Shown one piece after another: positions 35,920 through 44,608 of a DNA stretch of 64,000 nt. Source of the stretch: Thermosipho sp. (in: thermotogales) (GTDB taxonomy: Bacteria > Thermotogota > Thermotogae > Thermotogales > Fervidobacteriaceae). Under the pieces are notes generated by a model that made no database searches, was not told the origin of the DNA, and saw only the letters and a program-made list of their open reading frames with translations. The position numbers and the translations under genes were made by a program. Location: the NCBI GenBank assembly GCA_017656345.1, contig JACDNZ010000009.1, forward strand, positions 1-64,000, written 5' to 3'. Each line of letters starts with the position of its first letter. Position 1 is the stretch's first letter.

Positions 35920-36018
35920 ATGTCCTTAAGTGCTATCTTCTTTATGATCTTTGCAGGTGTTATTTTATTTGGAGGATTATTCTGGGCATTATCAATAGCA
36001 GCAAAATCAAAGAAATAA
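35920..36018 (+). CDS. MetS-like small subunit of NSS transporter
   Basis: 32 residues: starts MSLSAIFFMIFAGVILFGG and ends in AAKSKK. One membrane helix with a short basic tail, the layout of the methionine/alanine importer small subunit (MetS) found directly after metP-type genes. SD GAAGGAGGCG lies inside the end of the NSS gene with good spacing. The micro-ORF is too short for usual gene-length cut-offs. The MetS assignment rests on size, N-terminal pattern and position. Confidence 0.82.
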   Translation: MSLSAIFFMIFAGVILFGGLFWALSIAAKSKK

Positions 36019-36048
36019 TGTTCAATTTGTGATTTATAAATAGTAATT

Positions 36049-36090
36049 TCCCCCGACTGGAGTTATTTACTCCTGTTGGGGGATTCTTTT
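36049..36090 (+). terminator. Terminator after NSS-MetS operon
   Basis: TCCCCC (36049-36054) pairs with GGGGGA (36078-36083); the inner GAGT/ACTC pairing extends the stem. ATTCTTTT follows. Confidence 0.8.
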
Positions 36091-36220
36091 ATAAATTTAT
36101 ATTCGAAATTACCTCTATCACTTTTAATTAAAATCTTCCCCATATTAAAAATTATCATTTCACCAATTTTATTGTATGATAATATATAAAAGAGATTTCT
36201 TTCTCATGAGGTGATGGTGC

Positions 36221-36997
36221 GTGAGCATATTGAATCTGCCAAAAAATATTAAAACTATTCATATATCTCAACCCTTATTCTTACAAGGTACCAACAAAAA
36301 AGGGATCTTATTAATTCATGGTTTTACTGGTAGCCCTCATGATATGTTGTATCTCGGTAAAAGATTAAATAATGAAGGATATACAGTCTTTATTCCAAGG
36401 CTTCCAGGACATGGAACTTCTTCAGAAGATTTTTTAAGAAGTACCTGGAAAGACTGGTTACGAAGAGTAATTGATTCTTATTTTGATCTCTCAGGTATTT
36501 GCGATGAGGTATATGTTGCAGGACTTTCAATGGGAGGTGTCTTAACTTTAATTTTGTCCAGTATAGTAAATCCTCCAAAAATCGCTACCATTGCCGGTGC
36601 AATAATAGTAAATGATCGAAAGATAAACTTAACACCTTTTATCTCTCTTTTCTTGAAGAAAATAAAAAGAAAGTGGGCCAATCAAAGTTATGAAAATGAA
36701 GATCTAAAATATCTTTCAAATGAATACTGGACCTATCACTGGCCTCTCCAAGCAAAACATCTTCTTAAATTAATGAGCATTGCCAAAAAAAGAATTAAGA
36801 AAATAACCTCTGACATTTTGATACTTGCCTCTGAAAAAGATGAAACTGTACCTATTGAAGCTGCTTATTATATTTATAAAAACGTATCTTCGATAAAAAA
36901 AGAAATAAAGATTTTTAAAGAATCTGGTCATGTAATGACAAATGATGTTGAAAAAGAGAAAGTGGCCGATGAAATTATCAAATGGTTTAATCAATAA
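36221..36997 (+). CDS. Alpha/beta hydrolase, carboxylesterase-like
   Basis: 258 residues. Oxyanion motif LIHGFTGSPHDM, nucleophile elbow GLSMGG (Ser), acid in LILASEKDETVP, histidine in ESGHVMTND. The layout matches Est30/monoglyceride lipase-type carboxylesterases of thermophiles. Cytoplasmic: no signal peptide. GTG start with SD GAGGTGA six bases upstream. Substrate unknown. Confidence 0.88.
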   Translation: MSILNLPKNIKTIHISQPLFLQGTNKKGILLIHGFTGSPHDMLYLGKRLNNEGYTVFIPRLPGHGTSSEDFLRSTWKDWLRRVIDSYFDLSGICDEVYVAGLSMGGVLTLILSSIVNPPKIATIAGAIIVNDRKINLTPFISLFLKKIKRKWANQSYENEDLKYLSNEYWTYHWPLQAKHLLKLMSIAKKRIKKITSDILILASEKDETVPIEAAYYIYKNVSSIKKEIKIFKESGHVMTNDVEKEKVADEIIKWFNQ

Positions 36998-37031
36998 TTT
37001 ATTGTGCTTCTTGCTTGAAAACAATTACTCG

Positions 37032-37054
37032 GTAATTTTGAAGTACAAAATTAC
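37032..37054. repeat. Perfect 9-bp inverted repeat
   Basis: GTAATTTTG (37032-37040) and CAAAATTAC (37046-37054) flank AAGTA in the short gap between the two hydrolase genes, 30 bases before the second start. No T run follows on the plus strand, so an operator or an mRNA hairpin is likelier than a terminator. Confidence 0.55.
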
Positions 37055-37084
37055 TTCGATTTAAAACACAAGGAGGTTAAACAA

Positions 37085-37993
37085 TTGTTACCATTTGAAT
37101 ACCAAAAAACCAAAATTAACCCTCAAATAACTAAAAAAGAAAAATTCAATATAGTAAAATTTTCAGCTCCCTATAACCCTGAAATCAGTGAATCTAAAAC
37201 TGTTGTTATTTTTGAATATCTTTCAAGCCTCCCTAAGGCTAATTTAATTTTCTTACATGGTATAGGAAATGGTCATATACCATATTTAATGTGGTTTGCA
37301 GAAAAATTCAAAGAGTACTCTTTTAACACTTATTTCTTAGTTCTTCCATATCATCTTTTTCGTGCTCCAAATGATTGGAAAGGAGGAGAACCCTTTTACT
37401 CTGCTTCTCCCAAAAAATGTACTATAAGATTTCACCAAGCAGTAATTGATGTAAGAAGAACTATTGATTATATTGAAACTCAATCAAACCTTCCTGTTTA
37501 CATAATGGGGTTTTCTTTCGGAGGAATGATATCAACACTTTCAATGGCAATTGATAAAAGAATTAAAAAAGGTGTACTGGCTTTCACTGGGGGTAATTGG
37601 CGCTGGATAAATTGGTACTCACCTTATACTGAAACCGTCAGGAAGGAATATAAAACCATTAGCAATGAACTAGGATGCCATTCTGAAGAATACTGTATAA
37701 AGTTACGTGGGAATCCTGAAAAGGTAATATCCGGTTTCAAAACCATTTCTGATATTTTTAAACACCCTGTTGGGTGTTATCACTACGATCCTATGGTTTT
37801 CGCAAAATTTGTAAACCAAAAAGTTTTAATGTTTACAGGAATATTTGACAAAATTATCAACAAAAAAAGCTCAGATAGCTTATTTAAAATGCTTCCAAAT
37901 GCCAAAAGAATATATATACCTTCTGGCCATAAATCTTCCTACTTTTTCAAACGTTTTATTGTAAGAAAGTCTGTTCGTTTTTTTAATTCTTAA
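37085..37993 (+). CDS. Alpha/beta hydrolase of unknown specificity
   Basis: 302 residues. FLHGIGNGHIPYL, nucleophile elbow GFSFGG, a possible acid in TGIFDKIINKKS and histidine in IPSGHKSSYF. The cap region is rich in aromatic residues (GGNWRWINWYS), suggesting a hydrophobic substrate. Not closely similar to the preceding esterase. TTG start with SD AAGGAGGTT. The following 229 bases are strikingly poor in G. Confidence 0.8.
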   Translation: MLPFEYQKTKINPQITKKEKFNIVKFSAPYNPEISESKTVVIFEYLSSLPKANLIFLHGIGNGHIPYLMWFAEKFKEYSFNTYFLVLPYHLFRAPNDWKGGEPFYSASPKKCTIRFHQAVIDVRRTIDYIETQSNLPVYIMGFSFGGMISTLSMAIDKRIKKGVLAFTGGNWRWINWYSPYTETVRKEYKTISNELGCHSEEYCIKLRGNPEKVISGFKTISDIFKHPVGCYHYDPMVFAKFVNQKVLMFTGIFDKIINKKSSDSLFKMLPNAKRIYIPSGHKSSYFFKRFIVRKSVRFFNS

Positions 37994-38153
37994 AAAATTC
38001 TTTCCAATTTCTACTAAGATAACACTTATCTATTTTATTTCCTTCTTAATTCATACTATTTCTTAATTCTTCTATATTCTCCATTATCACCAATTATTCC
38101 TTATTCTGGTAGTTTATTCGCTTCCTTTCGCTTCATTATTCTTTTGTCAATTG

Positions 38154-38181
38154 TTTTCAATATAAAAATTTATGATATTAT
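38154..38181 (+). promoter_or_regulatory. Probable promoter for PiT operon
   Basis: Extended -10 TGA plus TATTAT (38176-38181), with TTTTCA (38154-38159) 16 bases upstream. The gene starts 42 bases after the -10. No Pho-box-like direct repeat was found. Confidence 0.45.
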
Positions 38182-38222
38182 ATTTAAATACATCTCAAAC
38201 AAAATTTTAATGAGGTGATGGA

Positions 38223-39161
38223 ATGTTCTTTTATCTCCTACCTGCTATTTTTTTTGGTTGGTCACTTGGCGCAAATGGTACAGCAAACATTTTTGGAACA
38301 GCTGTCTTAAATAGAATAATTAAATATCGTACTGCAACAATAATAGCCGCTATTTTCATTGTCATTGGAGCTTTTTTCGGAGGGGCAAAAGGTATAGAAA
38401 CAATTAGCAGCATTTCCTCCGTAAATCTTATTTTTGCTTCAATATCCGTCTTATCATCCGCGCTCACAATGACTATAATGACTTATCTGGGTATACCAGT
38501 TTCATCAGCTCAAGCAATTGTGGGCTCTATAATTATTACAGGATTAATTACTGGAGGAGTTAATTGGGGAATAATACTTAAATTAGTGTTAGCGTGGATT
38601 GCAACGCCTTTTGGCGGAATGCTTTTTAGTTTTTTTGCATACAAAATCCTTGCTATTCCTTTCAACAAAATTAAATCAATTTATGTAAAAGAAAGAATAA
38701 TCCTGATAAGTACCATAATGATTGGTGCATATGGTTCCTATTCTCTTGGTGCAAACAATGTTGCAAATATTACTGGTGTGTTTGCTAATGTTATAGGAGT
38801 AAAATTAGCTGCACTAATTGGAGGGTTAAGTATAGCTCTTGGCGTTTTAACCTACAGTTATAAGGTTATGTTAACTGTTGGTTCGCAAATCATTGAGCTT
38901 GATTATTTCTCCGCGACAATTGCTGTTCTAGGCGAATCAATAACTGTCTGGATATATGCACTCCTTGGTATTCCTGTTTCAACCTCCCATGCAATTGTTG
39001 GAGCAGTCATAGGAGCAGGATATGCTAGAGGTTCCAGACTAGTAAATAAAAAAATAATACTTAAAATAGTTAGTGCTTGGATAAATACTCCAATTTCTTC
39101 AGCATTAATAACTTATCTGATATACTTGTTATTGAAAGGTGTCTTTAAACTAGACTTTTAG
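38223..39161 (+). CDS. PiT-family inorganic phosphate permease
   Basis: 312 residues, about ten helices. Both PiT signature repeats are present: GWSLGANGTANIFGTAVL at the N-terminus and YSLGANNVANITGVF in the second half, each followed by an ALIGG/SSAQAIVG or STSHAIVG segment. It moves phosphate with Na+ or H+. SD TGAGGTGATGG. Next gene is its PhoU-like partner after 14 bases. Confidence 0.94.
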   Translation: MFFYLLPAIFFGWSLGANGTANIFGTAVLNRIIKYRTATIIAAIFIVIGAFFGGAKGIETISSISSVNLIFASISVLSSALTMTIMTYLGIPVSSAQAIVGSIIITGLITGGVNWGIILKLVLAWIATPFGGMLFSFFAYKILAIPFNKIKSIYVKERIILISTIMIGAYGSYSLGANNVANITGVFANVIGVKLAALIGGLSIALGVLTYSYKVMLTVGSQIIELDYFSATIAVLGESITVWIYALLGIPVSTSHAIVGAVIGAGYARGSRLVNKKIILKIVSAWINTPISSALITYLIYLLLKGVFKLDF

Positions 39162-39175
39162 ACGGAGGTGTAAAG

Positions 39176-39823
39176 ATGAGCTTGTTTTTTGGAAAAAAAG
39201 AACAACTTGTTATTGAACTTTTCCATCAACATTTAGATGCCATTGAAAATACTATCGAAAAGCTCATAGATTTAATTCAACATATGAAAAACAATGATAT
39301 TGACAAAGCCAGAGAACTCGCTGAAGAAGTTCGTAAGGCCGAAACTCAAGCCGATCAAATTAGAAGAAAAGCTGAAATGGAAATGTATTCAGGAGCATTT
39401 TTACCAAATTTTAGAGGTGATTTATTAGGAACCATAGAATCACTCGATAAAATTGCTAACAAGGCCGAATCAGTTGCTGATGAAATTGACCTACAAGATT
39501 TAACAATTCCATCAGAATTGTTCGAAGATTTTGAAAAACTTACAAAAAAATCACTAGAAACATATTGCGCATTAAAAGATGCTGCAAAAGAAATGTTTGA
39601 AGATTTTGAAAGTGCCAGCAAAAAAATAACTGATACCGAAAAGTTTGAGCATGAAGCAGATGAGATTGAAAGAAATACAATAAGAAAAATTTTTTCTCTT
39701 GATATCCCCTTAGCTGAAAAAATTCAGCTTAAAAAGCTCGTTCATAGAATTGCAGATATTTCAGATGCATCTGAAGATGTTTCAGACAGAATTCAAATAA
39801 TCCTGTACAAAAGGAAAGTATAA
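39176..39823 (+). CDS. PhoU-like DUF47 protein, PiT partner
   Basis: 215 residues, nearly all helical and acidic, with LIQHMKNNDIDKARELAEEVRKAETQADQIRRK near the start and FEHEADEIERNTIRKIF in the second half, which are the repeated PhoU/DUF47 metal-binding helices. The pairing with pit genes is widespread and the protein probably controls phosphate flux. Good SD CGGAGGTG. It ends two bases before the convergent gene. Confidence 0.92.
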   Translation: MSLFFGKKEQLVIELFHQHLDAIENTIEKLIDLIQHMKNNDIDKARELAEEVRKAETQADQIRRKAEMEMYSGAFLPNFRGDLLGTIESLDKIANKAESVADEIDLQDLTIPSELFEDFEKLTKKSLETYCALKDAAKEMFEDFESASKKITDTEKFEHEADEIERNTIRKIFSLDIPLAEKIQLKKLVHRIADISDASEDVSDRIQIILYKRKV

Positions 39824-39825
39824 AA

Positions 39826-40332
39826 CTACCTGTACATTCCAAAAGCTATAATTAAAGGATATGGCCAAATCCAGCCATAATATTTCGGCTCGCCAGGACT
39901 TTTAGGCTTGGTCATAAATACAATCGTTGGTGAAATAGAAATATCTAAAAGTGATTCAGAAAAATAACTTGAAATTACCCAATAGTCAATTGCACCATTT
40001 ACTGCAAATGCTGGTTGAATAGTAATATCTGAAATTTTAAAGCTAAGACTTTCAATTGGCAATAAAAACTGCCCGCTTACCCCTATTTTTAAACCAAAAA
40101 TTCCTAAACTAGTTACCATAAATACTTCTGGACCATAGTAAATTTGAGGAGTTCCAAAAACTATAGGGCCTAAATCAGGAACATCAAACCCTAAATCAGT
40201 CCCCCACCAATACGAACCTCCCACACCATATACAGGTGGAAAAATCTCAGCGGAAACAAAGAATGCTGTATGAGCCTGTGAAAAAGATATTAAAGCCAAT
40301 ACAATCAAAAAACTTATAAATAGTTTTCTCAT
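39826..40332 (-). CDS. Small secreted envelope protein
   Basis: 168 residues, unrecognised. Signal peptide MRKLFISFLIVLALISFSQA with a plausible cleavage after SQA. The mature part is Gly-, Pro- and aromatic-rich (YGVGGSYWWGTDLGF, PKYYGWIWPYPLIIAFGMYR) and has the alternation expected of a small outer-membrane barrel. SD CAAGGAGGTG. It has no evident partner. Confidence 0.65.
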   Translation of the reverse strand: MRKLFISFLIVLALISFSQAHTAFFVSAEIFPPVYGVGGSYWWGTDLGFDVPDLGPIVFGTPQIYYGPEVFMVTSLGIFGLKIGVSGQFLLPIESLSFKISDITIQPAFAVNGAIDYWVISSYFSESLLDISISPTIVFMTKPKSPGEPKYYGWIWPYPLIIAFGMYR

Positions 40333-40492
40333 AATACACCTCCTTGTAGAATAACTACAATAATTTTTTCCAACTTTCTGACAATTTGGCTGTCTTGTTC
40401 ATTGATTTATAGGATAGAATTATTACAATAATTTATTATAACATATCTTACATTATTATGCAAAATTAATTATATAAAACCATAAAAAGCTA

Positions 40493-42058
40493 TTACTTAT
40501 TTTTTTTAAAGTTTGTGTCAGGGAAAAATTCTGATTTTTCCGTTTCAAGGCATAATTTAAATTTCACATCACCACTTTTAGTTCCGTACGATCTGATTTC
40601 ATATCCCCTTGACATTATCCCTTTTACAAACGGTAACCCTCCTCGAAGCTTTAATGAAGCATTCAAAAAATAGTTCTCAAGTTCTAATTGCAAATTATCA
40701 CTTACAAATATCATGTTATTCAAAATTCCTGAAACAAACGCATACAATTTTTTTTGATTTGTGGTAAGTTTCGTTTCTTCTTTTCTTAAAAGCAGACAAT
40801 CTGGATCATTCCACCACCATCTTCCATTTGTAAAATACCTTACTATTGTATTTCTTAAAGCATAATAAGCGTTGGGTATCATTAAATCCGGTAATGTCCT
40901 GTCAAAATATGGAGCTGTATCTGGCCCAATTCTCATTCCATCGACAAAACCAACAGATGGTAACAAAGGTGCTCCACATCCTAAAATAAATGAATCACCT
41001 GTCGCTTTCCTTATTATATCCAACCCTTCTCTATATGCCTGAATCGGCGTTGCATTTTTAAATCTTTTTCCCGGAATTGCTCCTGAAAACAGGAAATCTA
41101 TTTTAAAAAATCTAAATCCAGCTTCTCTAATTTTTGTAAAAAGTTCTCTAAGGTAATCTCTCACATCTGGATGAGTTAAATCAAGAGCATATATTTTTTT
41201 GTTCCAATTTTCATATGCAAAAAGAGGCTCTCCTGTTTCATTTTTTACAAGCCAATCTTTGTGATCCTTAAAGATCTTAGAGGTTTCTGATACACTAAAC
41301 GGTGCAAGCCAAATGCCTGGCACATAATTATACTTTTTTATTGTTTCCGCCATTTCTTTAAGGCTCGGAAATCCAATTTTTGGTTTCCAATCCCCTATAT
41401 CAATTTGCCAAGAATCATCTATTTGAAACACTTCAAAAGGGTAACTTTTAGAATATTCTAAGTTTTTCACCACTTCTTCCCAGGTTAATTTTTCAAAATA
41501 ATAGTACCAGCTTGACCAACCTACAGGATTCCAATTTTTGAATTTTGGATTTAACTCTTTCCTCACATATTCTGCATACAAAGGTAAAAGTTTATCAATA
41601 TCTCCAAATAAAACAACCATCGGTTCTATTTCAATATAATCCTCAAATTCTGCATCAAAATAGTCAATATACCCTTCTATTTTCCCACCTTTTATCATAA
41701 AGTAAGGATGTCCAATCCTTGAAGATAGAAAACCAACCAGTATATTCTCTTTTCCTATAAAATAATCACTAACAATCCCTTCAAGAAGTAATTGTGGATT
41801 TGGATTAGGCATAAATCCACTTTTTTCAAGTAAATCTTTTGGAATCATAATTTTTTCGTTAACTTCAATCACTTTTGTTGGGCCCCAGCTTTGCCAATTA
41901 TTTATCAATAATTTTCCCGCAGCTTCAACCTCAAATATCTTTATTTTTCCTGGCTTTCCTTTTATCTTCCCACGAATTAATATTCCCTGAGATATTTCTG
42001 ATTTCTCCATTCTCAATATATAATTTTCTTCTCTTAATTCTCCCTCAAATATTTGCAT
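40493..42058 (-). CDS. galA: Alpha-galactosidase, GH36
   Basis: 521 residues, the size of the Thermotoga enzyme. An N-terminal beta domain precedes a TIM barrel. NPVGWSSWYYYFEKLTWEE, FEVFQIDDSWQ and YVPGIWLAPF are GH36 landmarks. The nucleophile is Asp321 in FKIDFLF and the acid/base Asp380 in RIGPDTAP. It cleaves alpha-1,6-galactosides such as melibiose and raffinose. No signal peptide, so cytoplasmic. SD GAGGAGGGA. The UgpBAE-like importer at 46.7-49.8 kb is not obviously linked to it. Confidence 0.94.
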   Translation of the reverse strand: MQIFEGELREENYILRMEKSEISQGILIRGKIKGKPGKIKIFEVEAAGKLLINNWQSWGPTKVIEVNEKIMIPKDLLEKSGFMPNPNPQLLLEGIVSDYFIGKENILVGFLSSRIGHPYFMIKGGKIEGYIDYFDAEFEDYIEIEPMVVLFGDIDKLLPLYAEYVRKELNPKFKNWNPVGWSSWYYYFEKLTWEEVVKNLEYSKSYPFEVFQIDDSWQIDIGDWKPKIGFPSLKEMAETIKKYNYVPGIWLAPFSVSETSKIFKDHKDWLVKNETGEPLFAYENWNKKIYALDLTHPDVRDYLRELFTKIREAGFRFFKIDFLFSGAIPGKRFKNATPIQAYREGLDIIRKATGDSFILGCGAPLLPSVGFVDGMRIGPDTAPYFDRTLPDLMIPNAYYALRNTIVRYFTNGRWWWNDPDCLLLRKEETKLTTNQKKLYAFVSGILNNMIFVSDNLQLELENYFLNASLKLRGGLPFVKGIMSRGYEIRSYGTKSGDVKFKLCLETEKSEFFPDTNFKKNK

Positions 42059-42127
42059 TCTTTTCCCTCCTCTGTATTTACATAACTATTTTACACTAAA
42101 TCTATTTTTTCATTTTCAAACAATTTG

Positions 42128-42136
42128 TGCTATAAT
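42128..42136 (+). promoter_or_regulatory. Extended -10 promoter, radical SAM gene
   Basis: TGC immediately precedes TATAAT (42131-42136). The -35 region is weak. The start codon is 36 bases downstream. Confidence 0.5.
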
Positions 42137-42171
42137 CTGTCTACAAATGTATAAAAAGGAGTATCTCAATA

Positions 42172-43413
42172 ATGGAGATAGAAAGAAAACTCGAAATTCT
42201 TTCTTCTTCTGCAAAATTTGATGTTGCATGTTCTCCGGGAACTTCTGATAGAAAAAATAAAAACGTAATTGATTCAACAAATATAGCAGGTATTTATCAC
42301 AGCTGGAGTAGCACCGGCAAATGTTTTTCTTTGTTGAAAGTTTTATTCTCCAATGCCTGTATTTATAATTGCGCTTACTGTATTAATAGAAGATCAAATA
42401 ATATTCCAAGGGCAACATTTACTGTTAATGAGCTCGTAAATCTTACAATGAATTTTTACAAAAAAGGATATATAGATGGTCTTTTTTTAAGTTCAGCTGT
42501 TATAAAAAATCCAGATTTTACTATGGAACAACTGATCAATGTTGCCAAAAAACTAAGAATGGAGGAAAATTTCAAAGGATATATACACTTAAAAATAATA
42601 CCTGGAGCCGATGAAAAATTAGTTGAAGAAGCCGGGTTTTACGCCAACCGGGTCAGTGTAAATGTTGAACTTCCAACAGCAAAATCTCTAAAGTTACTCG
42701 CCCCGGAAAAAAATCCGGATTCAATCCAAAAACCCCTTATACTTTCTTCTAAAAAACATTTAGAAACAATAAGTCATGCGAAAAAATTTAAACATGTCAA
42801 AATCTTCTCACCTGATGGACAAACAACGCAGCTTATTGTTGGTGCTACATCCGAATCGGATAAAAAAATAATGCTTCTTGCAAACAAACTATACAAAAAT
42901 TATAAACTTAAACGAGTATATTATTCAGCTTACATAGCCGTAAATAAGGATAAGAGACTCCCACCTACAAGCGAATCTATAACCCGTGAAAACAGATTAT
43001 ATCAAGCAGATTTTTTAATAAGGAAATACAATTTCACAGTAGAAGAATTGTTCGAAAAAACCGAGAATCTTGATCTAAGAATAGATCCAAAAACAAAATG
43101 GGCACTTGAACACCCTGAATTTTTTCCAATTGAAATTAACAAAGCCTCATATGATGAACTTATAAGAATACCAGGAATTGGCATTAAATCTGCAAAAAAG
43201 ATTCTCCTTGCTCGTAAAGTTCACGCATTAAACTTTGATGACTTAAAGAAAATAGGAATTGCACTTAAAAGAGCCCAATATTTTATTACCTGCAACGGAA
43301 AAAAATACAATAAAAACAAAGATTTGATGCCCTTGTTTTCGTTTGATTTTACAAACAAAGTAAAAGATTTTAACACTTTTTATTCCCATCAACTTCTTTT
43401 TTTTAATTTGTGA
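42172..43413 (+). CDS. Radical SAM protein of DNA modification/repair type, HhH C-terminus
   Basis: 413 residues. CIYNCAYCINRR carries the cluster cysteines in CxxxCxxC spacing. The N-terminus KFDVACSPGTSDRKNK and HSWSSTGKCFSLLKVLFSNAC are characteristic of the radical SAM family usually annotated as a putative DNA modification/repair protein linked to a uracil-DNA-glycosylase-like gene. A helix-hairpin-helix DNA-binding motif, LIRIPGIGIKSAKKILLARK, lies near residue 325. The usual UDG-like partner is not downstream. Chemistry unknown. Confidence 0.88.
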   Translation: MEIERKLEILSSSAKFDVACSPGTSDRKNKNVIDSTNIAGIYHSWSSTGKCFSLLKVLFSNACIYNCAYCINRRSNNIPRATFTVNELVNLTMNFYKKGYIDGLFLSSAVIKNPDFTMEQLINVAKKLRMEENFKGYIHLKIIPGADEKLVEEAGFYANRVSVNVELPTAKSLKLLAPEKNPDSIQKPLILSSKKHLETISHAKKFKHVKIFSPDGQTTQLIVGATSESDKKIMLLANKLYKNYKLKRVYYSAYIAVNKDKRLPPTSESITRENRLYQADFLIRKYNFTVEELFEKTENLDLRIDPKTKWALEHPEFFPIEINKASYDELIRIPGIGIKSAKKILLARKVHALNFDDLKKIGIALKRAQYFITCNGKKYNKNKDLMPLFSFDFTNKVKDFNTFYSHQLLFFNL

Positions 43414-43555
43414 TCATTCAAAAAACACCCTTGAGTACATAATTTTGAATTTTCTGGAATTTTTATAAATGTTGTTAAAACTTTAAATATAAAAACTTAA
43501 TTTAATAAATCCCGCAATTTTAAATCCATTGAATCAAATACCAATTAACCTTTCG

Positions 43556-43585
43556 TTTCAATTTTTAACACATTTATGATAAAAT
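43556..43585 (+). promoter_or_regulatory. Possible promoter, LysM-phosphatase gene
   Basis: TTTCAA (43556-43561), 18-base spacer, extended -10 TGA plus TAAAAT (43580-43585). The start codon follows 34 bases later after AAGGGGGG. Confidence 0.4.
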
Positions 43586-43618
43586 TAAATTGTACATCAT
43601 TTTGAAAGGGGGGTACGT

Positions 43619-44554
43619 ATGAAAAAACTAACTGTTTTGCTGGTAATTGTTTTATCAGTGCTGGTAGTATTTAGTGCAGATTTTTACATCGTCAAAGAGG
43701 GAGATACTTTATCAAAAATAGCAAAAGAAACTGGGTTAACTATTGAGGAATTAGTGAAATTTAACAACATCGAAAATCCTGACCTCATTGTGGTAGGTCA
43801 GAAACTAAGACTTACACCACCTTATACCCAGAAAGATTTAAACGAACAAATGGTTATGGCAATGCTTTGGTACCAGAATTCTGGTGAAATGAGAGCTCTG
43901 GCTTACCAAGCTTTCAATATTGCAAAATTGATTTATGATATGGATTTAAAAGAAGAATCTACAAAACCACGTGCAGTTATTGTCGATGTTGACGAAACCG
44001 TTCTTGATAACTCCCCATATGACGCAGGACATATAGGAACTAACAATGCATATCCAAAAGGATGGACTGAATGGTGTGAAGCAAGACTTGCTACACCAAT
44101 TCCAGGTGCTGTAGAATTTCTCAATTACGTCGCAAAAACAGGCGGTGTAGTATTTTATATTACAAACAGAAGCGAAAGCGTAAAACAAGCAACAATTGAC
44201 AATCTTAAAATGCTTGGATTCCCATTTGCTGACGAAGAACATGTTTTAACAAAAACAACAACTTCCGATAAAGAACCAAGAAGACAATTAGTTGCAGAAA
44301 AATACAAGATAGTCCTTTTAATGGGAGACAACCTAAATGACTTTTCTTCACTCTTCAGAAAAAAAGGTGTTGAAGAAAGAAATGAACTTGTAGATCAAAT
44401 GAAAGAAATGTGGGGAACTAAGTTCATAGTTCTTCCAAACCCAATTTACGGAGATTGGGAAGGTGCTGTTTACAACTACAACTGGGGATTATCTCCAGAA
44501 GGAAAAGATAAAGCAAGAAAAGAACACCTTTTCATGTGGAGATACGAAGAATAA
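43619..44554 (+). CDS. LysM-HAD class B/e(P4)-type acid phosphatase
   Basis: 311 residues. Signal peptide (1-20, no lipobox), then a LysM domain at 22-65 (YIVKEGDTLSKIAKETGL to GQKLRL) for peptidoglycan attachment, then an HAD IIIB phosphatase of the e(P4) lipoprotein family: catalytic VDVDETVLDN (Asp123, Asp125), VFYITNRSE, and LMGDNLNDF. Relatives are usually lipoproteins that dephosphorylate nucleotides outside the cell; here the LysM domain seems to replace the lipid anchor. SD AAAGGGGGGT. Monocistronic, with its own terminator. Confidence 0.9.
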   Translation: MKKLTVLLVIVLSVLVVFSADFYIVKEGDTLSKIAKETGLTIEELVKFNNIENPDLIVVGQKLRLTPPYTQKDLNEQMVMAMLWYQNSGEMRALAYQAFNIAKLIYDMDLKEESTKPRAVIVDVDETVLDNSPYDAGHIGTNNAYPKGWTEWCEARLATPIPGAVEFLNYVAKTGGVVFYITNRSESVKQATIDNLKMLGFPFADEEHVLTKTTTSDKEPRRQLVAEKYKIVLLMGDNLNDFSSLFRKKGVEERNELVDQMKEMWGTKFIVLPNPIYGDWEGAVYNYNWGLSPEGKDKARKEHLFMWRYEE

Positions 44555-44575
44555 TCTGGTAAATAACTCAAAAAG

Positions 44576-44608
44576 CATGGCTCCATTTCTGGAGCCATGT
44601 TTTTTTTA
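44576..44608 (+). terminator. Terminator after phosphatase gene
   Basis: CATGGCTCC (44576-44584) pairs with GGAGCCATG (44591-44599), then a nine-T run (44600-44608). Confidence 0.95.

Noticed and set aside
37994-38222. Repeat or CRISPR-like structure in the G-poor, pyrimidine-rich gap
   Set aside because: No regularly spaced repeats are present; it is a compositionally skewed intergenic stretch with the PiT promoter at its end.
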